Below are positions 45,801-57,716 of a stretch of 64,000 nt of DNA, in pieces. The position numbers were made by a program, and so were the translations under genes. Location of the stretch: the NCBI RefSeq assembly GCF_949628265.1, contig NC_088789.1:1240001-1304000 (forward strand), written 5' to 3'. How positions within the stretch are numbered: the stretch's first letter is position 1; the number at the start of each line of letters is the position of its first letter. The DNA comes from Cloeon dipterum (taxonomy: Eukaryota > Arthropoda > Insecta > Ephemeroptera > Baetidae). A model generated the notes under the pieces. The model was not told the origin of the DNA. It ran no database searches and saw only the letters and a program-made list of their open reading frames with translations.

Positions 45801-48800
45801 GGCAGTTTCCAGCTCGCAATGGAAAAGGAAGTTGCGGCCAAAGAATGAAAGTGGAATCCAATCATTTTCGAATCAGGGTCCAGAACGGCGCGTTGCTCAT
45901 CATTATAATATACGACGTGGACATGAAATTAATCAGCGAAAGGGACGGCTCGCTGAAGGAATGTCACAAAAAATACTTCAAGTATGTTTTTTAAATAAAA
46001 ATAAAAGTGAATGTTATTTGTTATTGTGAATTTCCAGGCGTGGAATTCTAGCATTTGGCCATGAGGTGTGGCCCGGAAGGTATCCTGCGTACGACGGCAG
46101 CAAGCTTCTCTTCAGCTGCCAACCAAAATTGATTAATGGACAGGTAAACACTGGAAATAGGCAGTGTATTGATATTAACTTGTATTTATTTGTTGAAATA
46201 CACCTTGAATTTCATTTTTGATGGTGTCAATCGATTGATTCATGCAGGTCGTGCTGAAAATCGTTGGAAATGTGACTGTGTGTTACATAGCATATTCCAA
46301 GACAGGAAACCGGAATCTTGTCCTATTCCCATTTGTCACACTGAACCGGTAAATGTGTCCTTCAACCTTCAATCAACTGTACTGCGTGTTGCTGCGGCGT
46401 TTTTAGTCGGTGTCGATCTGAGCGTGTGAGGTGCAAGGCCAGCGTTACGTCAGAATGTTATTCTCTCTGTCGTTTGGCCACTGGCGTGCTACTGGCAAAT
46501 TTATATTTTCGGCACGTCATGTCAAATTGTCCGCGTGATTCGATTATCTAACGTCAGTCAGGAAACAATGGACTCTGTCAAAAATGAAATTAAATATTTT
46601 CGATTTCTTTCTTCCGTTCTTAAATAACTGTTGAGTTAGATGATACTGATTAATTTGAACCTCATTCAGGAAACACGAGACGTGAATGTGCGAAATGACG
46701 ATCGTTTCAATATGAATGGTGAAGCTGAAACTGCCAAACTGCGGATCACAGTGAAAGAGGTGCAAACGGTCCGTCTCAAAGAAATTGGCAGGTTTTTCAA
46801 CAACAAAAACACGGTTCAGTTCCCCCACCTGGCCATCCAGGCCATCGACGTCATCCTGCGCAACTCCGGCATGACCAGGTTTGCATTGTTATCAATTTTG
46901 AGAAAAATATGCATTGATTGGTTTCTGCAGTCTGCTTCAAGTCGGCCGCAGTTTTTATCACCTACCTCGCGACCCAATTGACCTGGGTGACGGGTTTGAT
47001 CTGTGGCACGGTGTCTTCCAAAGTGCCTCAATTGGCGACAACATGCTCCTACTTAATGTCGACGGTAATTATTTAATAAGAGAATGTGATTTTTCTGTAA
47101 ATTTAAAATTTAGTTTAACACCAATCGATTCTTAAGGTTCGAATTAAGTTCGTTGTGGTTCACTTTTCCGACCGGGAATTTCGCTTGATGTTTGTAATGC
47201 AAGGCGAACGTGTTTTTGGGATTACATTAGGAACATCACGCTGAACTTCCGACCGCCAAACCTAACTCGTATACCTTAGGAATCGATTGGTGTACTCGAC
47301 AATTTCGTCAAGGACGGACTTCACCAACCTTCCAAGAATAGACTTCCTTTAATTCGATTCAGGAATGAGTCGAAAAACCTTCAAACTCCAAAGAAAAGAG
47401 CATCCAACTAATTTGATATATGTTAAAAGAATTACAAAACTGTGTAAAACCGTTATTATGCTAAGCTTGAAGTTATTTCGGTCAAGCAGTCTGTATTTGT
47501 ACTAACTGAAATTTTTAAACCGCATTTGCAGTTGCCCACAAAGGCTTCCCACGTGAACAGTCGGTACGCGACCTGGTAGCCGATCTGGGAACAAATAATA
47601 AGTGGAACCGAAGGCAGCGTTACAACCCTGAGAGAGAATACCAATATGGCTCCAGACACAGCGGGAAAATAGACGGGCAGCTACGCAACTATCTCAAAGG
47701 TTTTATTCCCTTGTGGTGAAAACAACACTTTTCCAATGATTATTGAATATTTAGGTCTGAAGGTTGAGTACAAGATCCCGCACTTGGCCAACTCGAAGAG
47801 AGTTTATCGGGTGAATGACGTTGTCCAAGCTCCTTCACGCCAAAGGTAAATCCAACTTTCTCTATTTTTCGGCTTTTATTTGATAATATGCCATTCGTAG
47901 GTTTTACCTAGATACTCCAAATGGGCAGAAAAGACAGGTTACGGTAGCCGAGTACTATAAAACTGAAAAAAGGTACGAGATCCGGCATCCCCATTGGCCC
48001 TGTCTGCACGTAGGAAGCAAGGACAGGAACATCTTTGTGCCCATGGAGGCGAGTAATCCAAGTGTGTCATTCCCTCTTAACTAAACCCCACTTTGACCTC
48101 TTTTAGTTGTGCAAAGTTATGCCGAAGCAAGTCTCAATAAAAAAACTGAATGAGGTGCAGACAAGCAATATGGTCAGAGCGGCGGTCACCAAGCCTAAAG
48201 ATCGCAAAGAGAAGATCATGGAAGCCGTGAGTCTGATTTCATATGATTTGAAGACCACTTTGACGGATTTTCTAAGCACACCAATCGATTCTTGAGGGTC
48301 AAATTAGGTAGAGTGGACATTTCTTCCGACCTAAAATCGATTGGTGAGCATGGAAACTTCGTCAAAGACGCTCTTTAAAATATTTAAGACTAATTTTACT
48401 GTGGTGCAGTTTGACAGCCTGGATTTGACGAACAGCCTGTGTTTGCGCGAATTCGATATCAAAGTGGAGCCACAGATGACCCAGGTTGAAGGCAGGGTGC
48501 TAAACCCACCCGCCCTAAAGTACAGAGCCGACTATCCTGTCAGGGTGAGGAACGGCGCGTGGCGGATGGACTACCAGTTCAAGACGGTTGCCAAGGAAGT
48601 GCAGAAATGGGCCATCCTCGACCTCAGCAACCAAAAAGTTTTTAAAAAGTTATCGTAAGTTCTAATCACATATTGATGTTTGCTGCTTTCGTCTTGGGAT
48701 TATTTTTGACAACTGTAATCAATGTTGATGTAAAGTATCAAAATGTTCTCCAATAAGATACAAAAAATTTTTCCTATTTTAAAGATCACTAAAAGATAAG

Positions 48801-50390
48801 TTTGTTTCGACTGGTTTGAACGTCCATTTGATTTTCAAAAGAGTGGATTTCTTGAGGGTAAACTGCAACACAGCGAATGAACTGAGAAATTGCCTTGAAG
48901 GTCAAGAATATCCTTATGACCTTCTTGTCGTCATCATTCCTGATAGTATTGGTGGAATAGATCCGCACGGTAACAGCAATTTATTCGTAAAAATTATTTT
49001 TAATGGAAATTTAATTCTTTGTAGCTGTGGTGAAGCACATTCTTGAGATGAAGAAGAAAATCATAACGCAGTGTTTGAAGTCCGAAACGTTGGAAAAGAT
49101 ATTAGAAAACAATGAAAAGAACCAGTTAATCGTGCCGAATATCCTGCTGAAAATCAATACTAAACTTGACGGCAAGACCCACGCCATTCATGAAAACAGC
49201 AGGTACTTTTCTTCCCTCATGAAATTATAAATTTGTATAATAAAACCGTTTGTTTATGTTTAGGTCTCCCTGTTTCAATGACAACGTGATGATCATGGGA
49301 GCTGACGTCACGCACCCTCCTCCAGACAGCAAGTCGGTACCTTCTATTGCAGCTGTAAGTTTTATTTTTTAATCGAAAAGCTTTGCAGTTCGTAACATGG
49401 TACTATACTGATTTATAACATATGAAAAGCGCAAAATAGAATTTTTGTTCTTAATAATAATAATTTCGATTTGGTCAGGTGACTGCGAGCCATGACAAGG
49501 AGGACGTGTTCAAGTTCAGCATGCAGTGGCGGCTGCAGCCTCCAGGCATAGAGATAATTCTGGATATGGAGGACGTCGTGTTGAAACACCTCAAGTTCTT
49601 CGCAGCCAAGAACGGTGGGACCTACCCCAGTCGCATCATCTACTACAGAGACGGCGTCGGCGACAGCCAGTTCGAAACAGTACTGACTTTGAATTATACA
49701 TTTGATGTCATATTTTTCACGGCTGTTTGTCCACAAAGGTTCTTCGCGCTGAACTTACAGCCATTCGTAGGGCGGCAATGAAGATTGGGCTGACTTACAT
49801 GCCAAGAATCACCTTCCTCGTGGTTCAGAAGCGGCACCACACCAGGTTCTTTCCTAAGGAAGGTGACTCGATGGCTGATAGGAATGGAAACGTGCCTGCT
49901 GGTTTCGTGGTGGACAACACCATCACGCACCCGAGGGACATGGACTTCTACCTCGTCAGCCACCAGAGCATCCAGGTATTAATTTCCCAATAAGAAAATG
50001 CCCCTCGCGGATTAAAAATCAAAATATTCAGGGCACATCTCGGCCGACCAAGTACAAGATGCTGTACGACGACGCCAACATGAATGAGGACGAGGTGGAG
50101 CAGCTCACCTTTAACCTGTGCCACCTGTATGCGAGGTGCAACCGCAGCGTGTCCTACCCAGCGCCAACCTACTATGCCCACCACGCCGCAACCCGCGCCA
50201 AAGAATACTACACGGAGGCGTGAGTCTGTTAGTTTTTTTTATCAAAACCCAATTATTAAAAAAAAATAATGTTCTTTGCAGGAAGCTTACCATTGACGTG
50301 AAGGATGAGAAGGCTTTGAAGGATGAGAGCGTAAAGTTGAATGACTTAATGAGCAGTTTCACCAAGGACCATCCCATGTTCTTTATTTAG
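42802..50390 (+). CDS. AGO2: Argonaute (siRNA class, Ago2-like), gene 3
   Basis: Eighteen exons with the same structure as gene 2 give 2892 nt, 963 aa: 42802-42850, 42913-43150, 45787-45981, 46038-46143, 46670-46878, 46931-47064, 47532-47699, 47755-47845, 47901-48048, 48107-48226, 48410-48654, 48785-48969, 49025-49202, 49264-49354, 49479-49679, 49739-49975, 50032-50219, 50282-50390. It has the same Gly/Arg-rich tail, Pro/Gln linker, PAZ, MID and PIWI. The slicer tetrad D703, E744, D777, H915 is intact. The 5'-base-stacking position is His (H629), with K633 and Q645 kept. Exon 12 (MID) is strongly different from gene 2 although neighbouring exons and introns are nearly identical. The GC donor after 48048 is shared with gene 2. 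Intron 2 (43151-45786) is swollen by an inverted repeat of nearly 2 kb and a family G repeat. The protein ends MFFI. AATAAA at 50831 is a possible polyadenylation signal. Confidence 0.93.
43251..45198. mobile_element. Long inverted repeat (foldback) in intron 2 of Argonaute gene 3
   Basis: Two arms of about 810-850 bp (43251 to about 44065-44107, and about 44341-44400 to 45198) are almost perfect reverse complements around a spacer of about 240-330 bp. The outer ends are GAGCAGTT...AACTGCTC. The corresponding intron of gene 2 (near 14143-14165) has the empty site, and short ATAT-like flanks suggest a small target duplication. The arms contain mirror-image 93-codon frames, which look like by-products rather than a protein. 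A foldback transposon is the simplest reading; its transcript would form a very long hairpin. Confidence 0.85.
45622..45730 (+). repeat. Repeat family G in intron 2 of Argonaute gene 3
   Basis: Starts TTATCCGTTCGCGGTGTTAT and ends in GGACAGGGATAAAAAAAG. Absent from the same intron of gene 2, present at 36290-36415, so it inserted after the gene duplication. Confidence 0.6.
47130..47345. repeat. Degenerate TTAA-type MITE in intron 6 of gene 3
   Basis: The counterpart of 15985-16170, with a slightly longer right end (AATTTCGTCAAGGACGG) that shows its kinship to the TTAA palindromes more clearly. Confidence 0.5.
48245..48385. repeat. Short TTAA-type MITE relict in intron 10 of gene 3
   Basis: The counterpart of 17048-17186: inverted ends ACCACTTTGACGGA and AACTTCGTCAAAGACG around AATCGATTCTTGAGGGTC. 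Confidence 0.6.
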
Positions 50391-52435
50391 ACTGCCATTT
50401 ATTTCTAGATGGAATTGTTTTTTTCAATTCTTGCAGTTCATTGTTTGAAAACTATAGTACTGGTGACATATTTATTTTTGTTTCGTTAATTCACTGCAGC
50501 GCAGTGTCATTTTCTCACCCCTGAGTTGCAGTGTGTTCATATAGTATCAAACTTATCCCAGCAAGGAATTGGATATCCTAAAGAAGATTTACTTTTGAAC
50601 AGCCTCAGATGTCCTCAGATATCCAATTTCTTGCCGGGTAACACTTTCACCCTCGGCTCTTTAAATCGTTTTTTTATTGGCATTCATAATTGCGTTTTCC
50701 GAGCCAATTCGGTTCAATATGAATTTCTTTATTAGTTAAGCCAGGATAATTACAGTTATCATTTGATTTTTTTTTTCAAGATTATTGAATACATTTTTTG
50801 TGTTAAAAGCAAAGCCATTTTCATTTGTACAATAAAAATATATGTTTGTACAAAATCTTGTTATTCTTTTTCCACAAAGTCTTGATTCTTCCTCTGCTGG
50901 AAGATTATTTTATTTTTTATTAATTTGCGGAATGCGGACTTATAGGCTCTGAACTGCTCTATATCTCGTGATTTGTTCGGCATTTTCCTCATAGTGTTAC
51001 GCGTCCGGGAAAAAAAAGTAAATATGCATTGTGCGTCAGCGAACAAATGGTACATCTGTCAAAAGGTGAATCGTGCAAATGGTAAATATGCACTTTTGAC
51101 GCAAAACGATTTTATTCCACCAATCAAAAATTTGGGTCGAATTACATGGGGTGACGTTCAATTTTGCATCACTAGTGACATCTATATTCAAATAAAGGAC
51201 AATTTTAATTTAGCTTATAGATACTGACAAAAGGTGTAATTTGGGTAATTTGCAAAAATCTGAAAAAGGAGAAAAGCAACAAATTTTTGTCCAGGGATCA
51301 ATGGATTTTGAAGAAAATTTTTTTTGCACAAACTTAGCCTTAATTGACCGAGAAAATAGTTGAGAAAACTCTGACTTTCTAATTTTTTCGGGTGTTTGAA
51401 GGTCAAAATCTGGGAATTTTGAATACTTTGTAACTTTGCTCAGGGTGGTTCTAGAACAAAAAATAAAGAACCGTTTAGCTCGTCTCAACAAGGCAGTCAA
51501 CTTTTATATTGATCTTAAAGTGGTAGGTCAAAGGTCAAGGTCATAAAATTGATTTTTAATTTAAAACTTGAATTTGAAATTGAAAATAATGAAATTTTTT
51601 ATTTTTTTCATAGCCATTTTGTGGAGTACAAAAAAATTTAGTTAAAAACTTTAAAATTTGGAATGGCGTTTTTTTCACTAAAGGGGTACGAGACCCACTA
51701 ACCCCCATTTAACCCCCTCAATAACGGGAAATTTAGAATTTTTTCGTCTGTTTCAACACATATTGGCACGACGTTGACGAGTAATTGCCCTCTTTAAACC
51801 CATTCAGCTACTTAGTTCACTCAAAAACTAGTCAAACGGTACGTATTTTTTGTAAATAGGACCACTACAACCCGAGATTTGGGTGGCACAAAGTTCCAGA
51901 GGTAGAAAAAAAAGCAGAAATTGGGGTTGGTGAGGTAGGTGATCACCCCAAAACCCGTTGGCTGTCTAGGAGAGGTTTAGACGAGCCAAATGGTGTGCAA
52001 TTTTTGCAATTCTGATGGCTCAAACCCGAGATTTGGTGATGCGTTTTATTTGATAAAAGAGGTTAGTTGCGACACAATTTATCAGAGTGCTTCTTGGATA
52101 ATGCACGAAAACTGCAATTTATTTTTGATAATGTATTGTCAACAGATGCCGCAACCTCAAATTAAAATCGCTATTTTAATATAAGGGACGAAAAAGACGG
52201 GTTCCTGAGTCTCGTATTTTGTTCCAAGTAAAAAATCGACAGACGAGTCCACTTTTTATCTTCTCGACCTTATTTCATTAAGTCCACATCAACAATAATC
52301 AGGACATTTAACATTTAATCAAATCATATCGACCTAATCTCCAATAAATAGTACAAAGATCACTTAAAATATTACTACAATAACTGCGGCAAATGGCCCG
52401 CCAAAGAAATGAATTTATCAATTTTTAGCAAATTT
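50391..52435. other. Spacer between Argonaute gene 3 and its remnant paralog
   Basis: Holds the 3' UTR of Argonaute gene 3 and a small hairpin near 50556-50640 (GCAAGGAATTGGATATCC against GATATCCAATTTCTTGC). Low-complexity sequence near 51400-51560 has AGGTCAAAGGTCAAGGTCA runs like those in the long inverted repeat. A family B palindrome end lies near 51868-52050 (CAATTCTGATGGCTCAAACC). No gene. Confidence 0.5.
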
Positions 52436-52695
52436 CCCATCTCTCTGCTCACTTAATTAAGGTCTGCAAATTCATTGGTTTTTTGTCTGAAAATAAAAAG
52501 GTACACATGGGAGGCAGAGGAGCAGGAAAAGAGGTGGAGGAAGGTGTCCCACCCAGCACCCATAGGCAGCGGCGCCGCCGACGCCGAGGACCAGCCTGTT
52601 TCGAACGCCTGCGTGAGGCTATACCTCCCAGTTAGCCCCCGATGCCCTCCAGGCCACCTACCAGCCCTTCGCCGATGCCCGTGGAAAAATGCTGT
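52436..52695 (+). pseudogene. 5' remnant of a fourth Argonaute gene
   Basis: The 5' flank (AAGGTCTGCAAATTCATTGG, then TTTTTTGTCTGAAAA) and the start (ATGGGAGGCAGAGGA at 52507, then AAAGAGGTGGAGGAAGG) match the 5' UTR and first exon of Argonaute genes 2 and 3. Without an intron it continues into a rearranged piece of the Pro-rich second exon (CCCCCGATGCCC, CCACCTACCAGCCC). It lacks everything beyond and has no sustained frame. It ends where homology to the LRR block begins. Confidence 0.7.
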
Positions 52696-52819
52696 TGAAA
52701 ATAACTTGTTTTCGTCGTTTGACGAGCCAAAAAAATTGTAGCTGCTGGCCTATTCTGGCAGGTCTCAGTGGTGCCTTCCGCAGTTCTGATAGATTTTTTA
52801 TTTTCCTCTACCCCAAATC

Positions 52820-52892
52820 ATGAGCCTATATAGTTGTCGTGCCAGTCTGGGAATATTGTCAGTCATATTCATCATTTTATTCGCAGCTCATG
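52820..52892 (+). CDS. Putative signal-peptide first exon, copy B
   Basis: Duplicate of 21725-21797, same length and nearly identical sequence: ATG, hydrophobic run GILSVIFIILFAA, then H|G at a donor (CATG|gtaact). The sequence after the donor differs more between the copies than the exon itself, as expected if only the exon is constrained, but recent duplication alone could also explain the identity. No downstream exon found. Confidence 0.35.
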
Positions 52893-53010
52893 GTAACTTT
52901 GTACTCGCAATCGAGAGTAAAAAAACATAAAATTAATATATGTAAAAAAATCGTGTGGTACGATTAAAATTTTATTGTTCTATATACTAATATTATATAG
53001 CATAGTTTAA

Positions 53011-56000
53011 TTAACAATTTGCAGAAACTACTGAAACAATAGCGTCATTTAATTCTTTGTAGTTTTCAAGTTCATCACTGTAAATTTCCATATGAAATTT
53101 TTTGAGATTCCGCAAGATTTCGCGTCTCTGAATCCGAGCTATGATGGTGGCGTTGTCGCTGAAGTCAGTTTCAGGTAGCTCAATGTAGACGTCTTCGAGG
53201 AGCGGCGCAGACCAAATGCTCGAAAAAGCAACTTCATCATCGGAATCTCTGCAAAAGTTCAAATTCATGATTAGACAAAAACGAAAAAATTTGTCAAATC
53301 ATTGAATGTTTTTAGCGGAACCTTCCATTGCTCTTCTTGATTTTCTAATAAAATTAAATTAAATCAGGAACTATCATGAATAAAAATTCTCCTAACAAAT
53401 GTGAAGCATGAAACTCTAAAAGGATTTTCAGAATTTAAAATCGGCTGATTAATTTGAAAAACATGTATTCCCATGCGAGGAGGATGCATAAAATACCAAC
53501 CATAGGGTGTAAGTAAAGGTTGGATGCGACTAACGAAAAAATGTTCAATATTTTTGAATGAATTTCTTACCGACAGATCCAATCCCATTGAAATCGTTTC
53601 AGTTGTTGCATCGCATCAACTGGAGCATCGTTCCCAGAAATACCGCATCGATATAATTCCAATGACTCGAGATTGGGGCAGAAGCTGAAGATTTCGGAAA
53701 AGGAAATGTTGTCCTTGATGTCAACACCGCAAAGACGCAACTCCTGAAGACGTTCTCCGTGACTTTTCAGGAAACACCTTATGAAAGCGTGAACCGATTT
53801 TTCAAAGCAATTAATCGTTGCGTATTTGATTTGTGGAAAGTGCGGAAACTCGACCATTTCTTCAGTATCATCCTCCAGGAAGCCGAAATTAAACTAGAAC
53901 ATTAAAATGATAGTTAATTTATTTTAAAAATATTTAATTTTAGTAATATCTGTGAAGGGAATCAATTTCTTACGTCTATTCTCGTTATTTCTCCAGCAAA
54001 CGGTTGAGCGACTTTTAAAAACGCGACCGAACTACGTGGCTGAATAATCACATTGTAGAGTTCAGTATGATCCTTTTCATCTCCCACCAACAGCCATCCA
54101 GCAGGGCTCGAATCGTCTGTACAAATGCAGACGTGTTCTAAGTCATTCCTGAAGGTGAAACTTGGAGGGTACTCGTCGACTATGATATGACTCGTTGAGA
54201 TGCTCTTTAATTTTTCGCATTGTCGAGAGATGTCAAAAACTCCTGACATAGGAACGTAAACGTTATGTATCTCAAGGATGGCCAAATCCTTCAGCTGAAC
54301 AATCGAAGCCAATTCGCGCTTTCCAAGCGAATTAACACATCCCAAGGTCCATCGTTGAAGATCGATTTTTAATTCCTTCAGGTTCGGAGTGTTTGAACCT
54401 AAACTCCGAATGAACTGAAATATTACTCGTAAATTTATGCAATGGAATGAAGTATTAAAAAGCATTTACCTCTTGAAAGCGTGAGTTAGACAGTTTGGCA
54501 GAGGAATTGCAGTACATGAATGGCAGGTCTCTTCTGATGTCAAGTTTGATAAATGATTTCGATTTGATCAAGCTAGGCAGAATTGCCCAAAAATAGTCAA
54601 TGTGATGTTCTTGACCGTCGCAAAAAGATCGATGGTTCTCTGCCCATTGAAATATCTTATCAATCATCTTGTGCCGAAAGAGCCCTGAAAATAAATTTAA
54701 ATTTCGTTTGATTTCATATTCGTTACAGAGAGTTTATCACATTTAACTAATTTTTTAACTTCAACTCAGTGAATCCCGTGGGCTATGACACAATAACACC
54801 GCCGAGCAGATAGCATGGGGTTCAAATGGCCGCAGTGTGGGGCTTTGGCTCAATGTGGCCGTGTTTTCACCTCCACGCACAGATGTCTTTATTAAAAACC
54901 CAACATATTTTTCCCTTAAGTCACTGGAACGGTGTTGAAAGCAGAAAGTTGCGAGTGCTCAGCCCGTGGAGCACTTTGCGTCCCTTAAAATAATAATAAT
55001 AATCACCATTCCCTCTGCCATCACTGATACGCAACAGATAGCCATATTAGATCCCTGAGTTGCCAAATTATCTCCCATTGCCTTTACAATCCCTATAGAT
55101 TTTGCCTTAAAAATTTGAGCCAATGGGCTACTGACAAAAGTTATTTAATGAAAGTAAATAAATAGTATTATTTTCCCAATAAGTTCTTGAGAAGCTAGAT
55201 AAATGCAACGTAAATATTGAAATATGTTTAGTCTATATAATATGTTTTGATGTTGCTTTGCTTACCACTAACTGTCTTAACGAGGTCTTCGTCATATTTA
55301 TCGATGATGTTTTCACACACAGTTTCGAAAGCCTGGTCCACTAGCTTGGATGGCACCTGTAAAAAAAATTGGTTTTGAGCAAGTATATTGCTGCTTATAA
55401 AAAGTGTTAGTGATGTGTTTTAATACTATATAGTCTTGGCCCCTTCCGGCTCTGTCCTGGACAGGCTTTTCGTAAATTGTTTGCCAGGAGGTTTGCCTTT
55501 TCTCACATCCTTATATAACTTTTTAATGACATGCTATAACATGAATATGTATTTGACAAATTGTGAGAATAAACAACAACAACATACAACAAAATAATAT
55601 ATATATATTATATATTTGGGAAAATTATTGGAAAAAAAATCATAAACGTGATTTATGTGAGCGACTTCGAGCCGCGCCGCGAGTCGGTATGAAATTTTTT
55701 AGAGCCGCAGCCACGGAGCCAGTTCAGCTCAGCCGACCGCCACCTAAATAAATATAAACAGCCGGCGTTCAGGTCTCCCAGCTAACACAAAATAAATAGA
55801 TTTTCTTCTTTCCTCTGCCGCGATCGCCTGCTCTTTTATTATCCTATTTTTCTTCGCCCTCTCGCATTCCAGAGAATTATTTGTGATTTCCCAACGCACG
55901 CAGCGCAACAACAATAACCTTTTCACACAATGCGAGTGACCCTGAGCCGAGCCGCCTCACCAGCAGCGCACAGGGCTACCCGATTTCTCTTCCTTTATTG

Positions 56001-56627
56001 TCATGTCACTCTGCCAGTGGAAGCGAATGTTTTTTTTTTCTAAAAATCATCTTTCGTGTGCCGCGTCTCTTATTATTCCATTTTTCTGAGCCTCTTTTTA
56101 AATCTGAAAAAAAACGTGGTTTGCGACGTTCCAAAATTTTTGTTTTGGGGGCCTGGTGGGCCGCCGGGCCCTGATTGCTGCACCACGTGATGCGCCTTGG
56201 CGGTGTATGTCTGGCCGTGTTTGGTTTTGCAAAATGCGATCATTCCGAGAGAAACTGCGCTTCTTCAAAGTGCCGATTTTTGGAAAAAACAAAATTTTCA
56301 CAAAGTCGATTTATATTTACTTCAAAATTTTCTGTTAAATATAAACGCAGGTTAATTTAATTTGAAAAATCAGTTTCGCTTACAAGGATCGAAACTAAAA
56401 ATATAATAATTGCTCAACCGCATCGCGCGACAGCATAAAAATATTATATTATCAATGCCACCACCAACGTTTTTTAACCGATTTTTAAATTGAAGCGTTG
56501 CTTATTGTAAATTACTTTAAGACGTGCGCCTCATAATTATTCGCATGAATGAACGATTTGGTTATTTTAGCAGAAATATATTCAGGAAAGGAACTCGAAT
56601 GCGAGTTTAAAGAACTCTCCTTACCAT
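53011..56627 (-). CDS. Leucine-rich-repeat-like protein, copy B, 436 aa
   Basis: An open minus-strand gene. The start codon (56627-56625) is the last codon of the first exon (AAAAATG|gtaagg), followed by exons 55266-55356, 54470-54684, 53974-54414, 53571-53893 and 53011-53248. Together they give 1311 nt in frame, and the second exon continues M|VPSKLVDQAFETVCENI. The protein has no signal peptide. Its N-terminal 100 residues resemble the start of F-box/LRR-type proteins but show no F-box I can certify. From about 100 it has irregular leucine-rich repeats such as NLKELKI, LKDLAILEIHNV, LQELRLCGVDI, NLESLELYRCGI and LRNLKKFHM. LRR scaffolds bind protein partners; the specific role is unknown. 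TTTATT at 52971-52976 gives AATAAA on its strand, 35 bp past the stop. It shares a promoter region with the plus-strand gene at 56753. A frameshifted duplicate lies at 21912-25513. Confidence 0.7.
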
Positions 56628-56970
56628 TTTTGTTGCGTGTGCAGCGGGAGAGAAAAACACGTAGCGAGCGGGTCGAGGGCGAAAACACGACTGTGACGCT
56701 TCTTGTTTTTAGGGGAGGATCCTGGGTCCTGGGGCCACTTTTCTGTGCGCGCATGGCGAGTGCGAGTATTTATGTTGCCAGCAGGTAGTAAATCTGGCGG
56801 ACTCAAACGCTTCCGAAATAAACGACAGTTAAAATATCTTTTACGTAATTTTAACAATATATTTTCATCATAGCTCAAACAATAAATATTTTGAATATTT
56901 TTACACCTAACATAATTTTCATCTCTGCACCAGCAGGCGCCAAATAAAATGCATTATTTGTCGAGGGGAG
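55731..56970. repeat. LRR-gene promoter module, copy 3 (in use)
   Basis: Third copy of the module at 24615-26590 and 37006-39163, here linked to open genes on both sides. It is cut short on the right at about 56970. Confidence 0.65.
56628..56752. promoter_or_regulatory. Candidate bidirectional promoter
   Basis: Only 125 bp separate the minus-strand start codon (56627) from the plus-strand start codon (56753). The interval is GC-rich and conserved in three copies in the window, with landmarks CGGGAGAGAAAAACACGTAG and TAGGGGAGGATCCTGG. I see no TATA box. An additional minus-strand ATG at 56754-56752 would give an upstream frame if transcription began beyond it. Confidence 0.5.
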
Positions 56971-57644
56971 CTAAATTCTCTGATTGGTTATGTACATTCG
57001 TCCTTGCCAAGTTGAGACCATAAATCGCCATAATGTTTTCTTCCAATTTTAAGCATTATTAACCTGACCTAATTTTCGGCTGCAAAATATTAATTCAACT
57101 TTCAAAAATTGATATGTGTTTATATTGTCAAAAATGTGGCTATTTAATATAAAAATAAGCTTTTAATTCCCAAATTTGTTTGTTTTTCAGTAAATCTGTC
57201 GAAGTGTCGGATATTTTGAAGCTTGCACCGTACCTGGGAAAAGTGACACTGATTGGACAAAGTGTAGATGCGAAAGACATAATCAGGTTGAAAAGGTTGG
57301 TAAGCGAAAATGAAGCTTTACGCAATCTCAAAACTCTCGTTGCTAATGCGAAATACACCTCAATAAGCCATGTCAATCAGAAATTGTTCGAGGCGACGGC
57401 GGGTTTAATTAAAACTGCAGTCAGAGTCTTGCCGACACTCACTGTCATCCAATTCCAAATCAGTGAGTCGTGCAGCTACAATATTCTTGTCAGATGTTTG
57501 AATTTAAAAAGATACTCTTGCGAGGAATTTGATGGTGTAGAGCTTTTTGTTAGAAACCATGATTTAAATGATATTCCTAATGTATTGAAATGGTTTGCGG
57601 ACAATAACCTCATCGACGTTCTAAACAGATTTCGTATATTGTGA
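56753..57644 (+). CDS. 161-aa protein divergent from the LRR-like gene
   Basis: Two exons, 56753-56784 (MASASIYVAS, AG|gtagta) and 57191-57644 (after tttttcag), join in frame to 162 codons including the stop. No signal peptide. Leucine-spaced segments (ILKLAPYLGKVTLIG, LRNLKTLVANA, LPTLTVIQFQI) resemble the repeats of the neighbouring LRR-like protein, and the C-terminus runs EEFDGVELF ... VLKWFADNNLIDVL. I infer a short LRR-type protein; no named family is recognised. AATAAA at 57711 follows the stop. A decayed copy is at 25632-27440. The very short first exon makes the start tentative, but the same exon is conserved in three module copies and the splice phase fits. Confidence 0.6.
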
Positions 57645-57716
57645 TTTTTTTCGATCCGGATATTTAAAGCTTTTTGGCATCTCTCCCAAATCTTCCAAGG
57701 TGTTCATTTGAATAAA

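Noticed and set aside
56625..56754. Minus-strand frame starting at 56754 as the first coding exon of the LRR-like gene
   Set aside because: It reaches the donor in phase 1, while the next exon needs phase 0; only the ATG that ends the exon gives an in-frame join.
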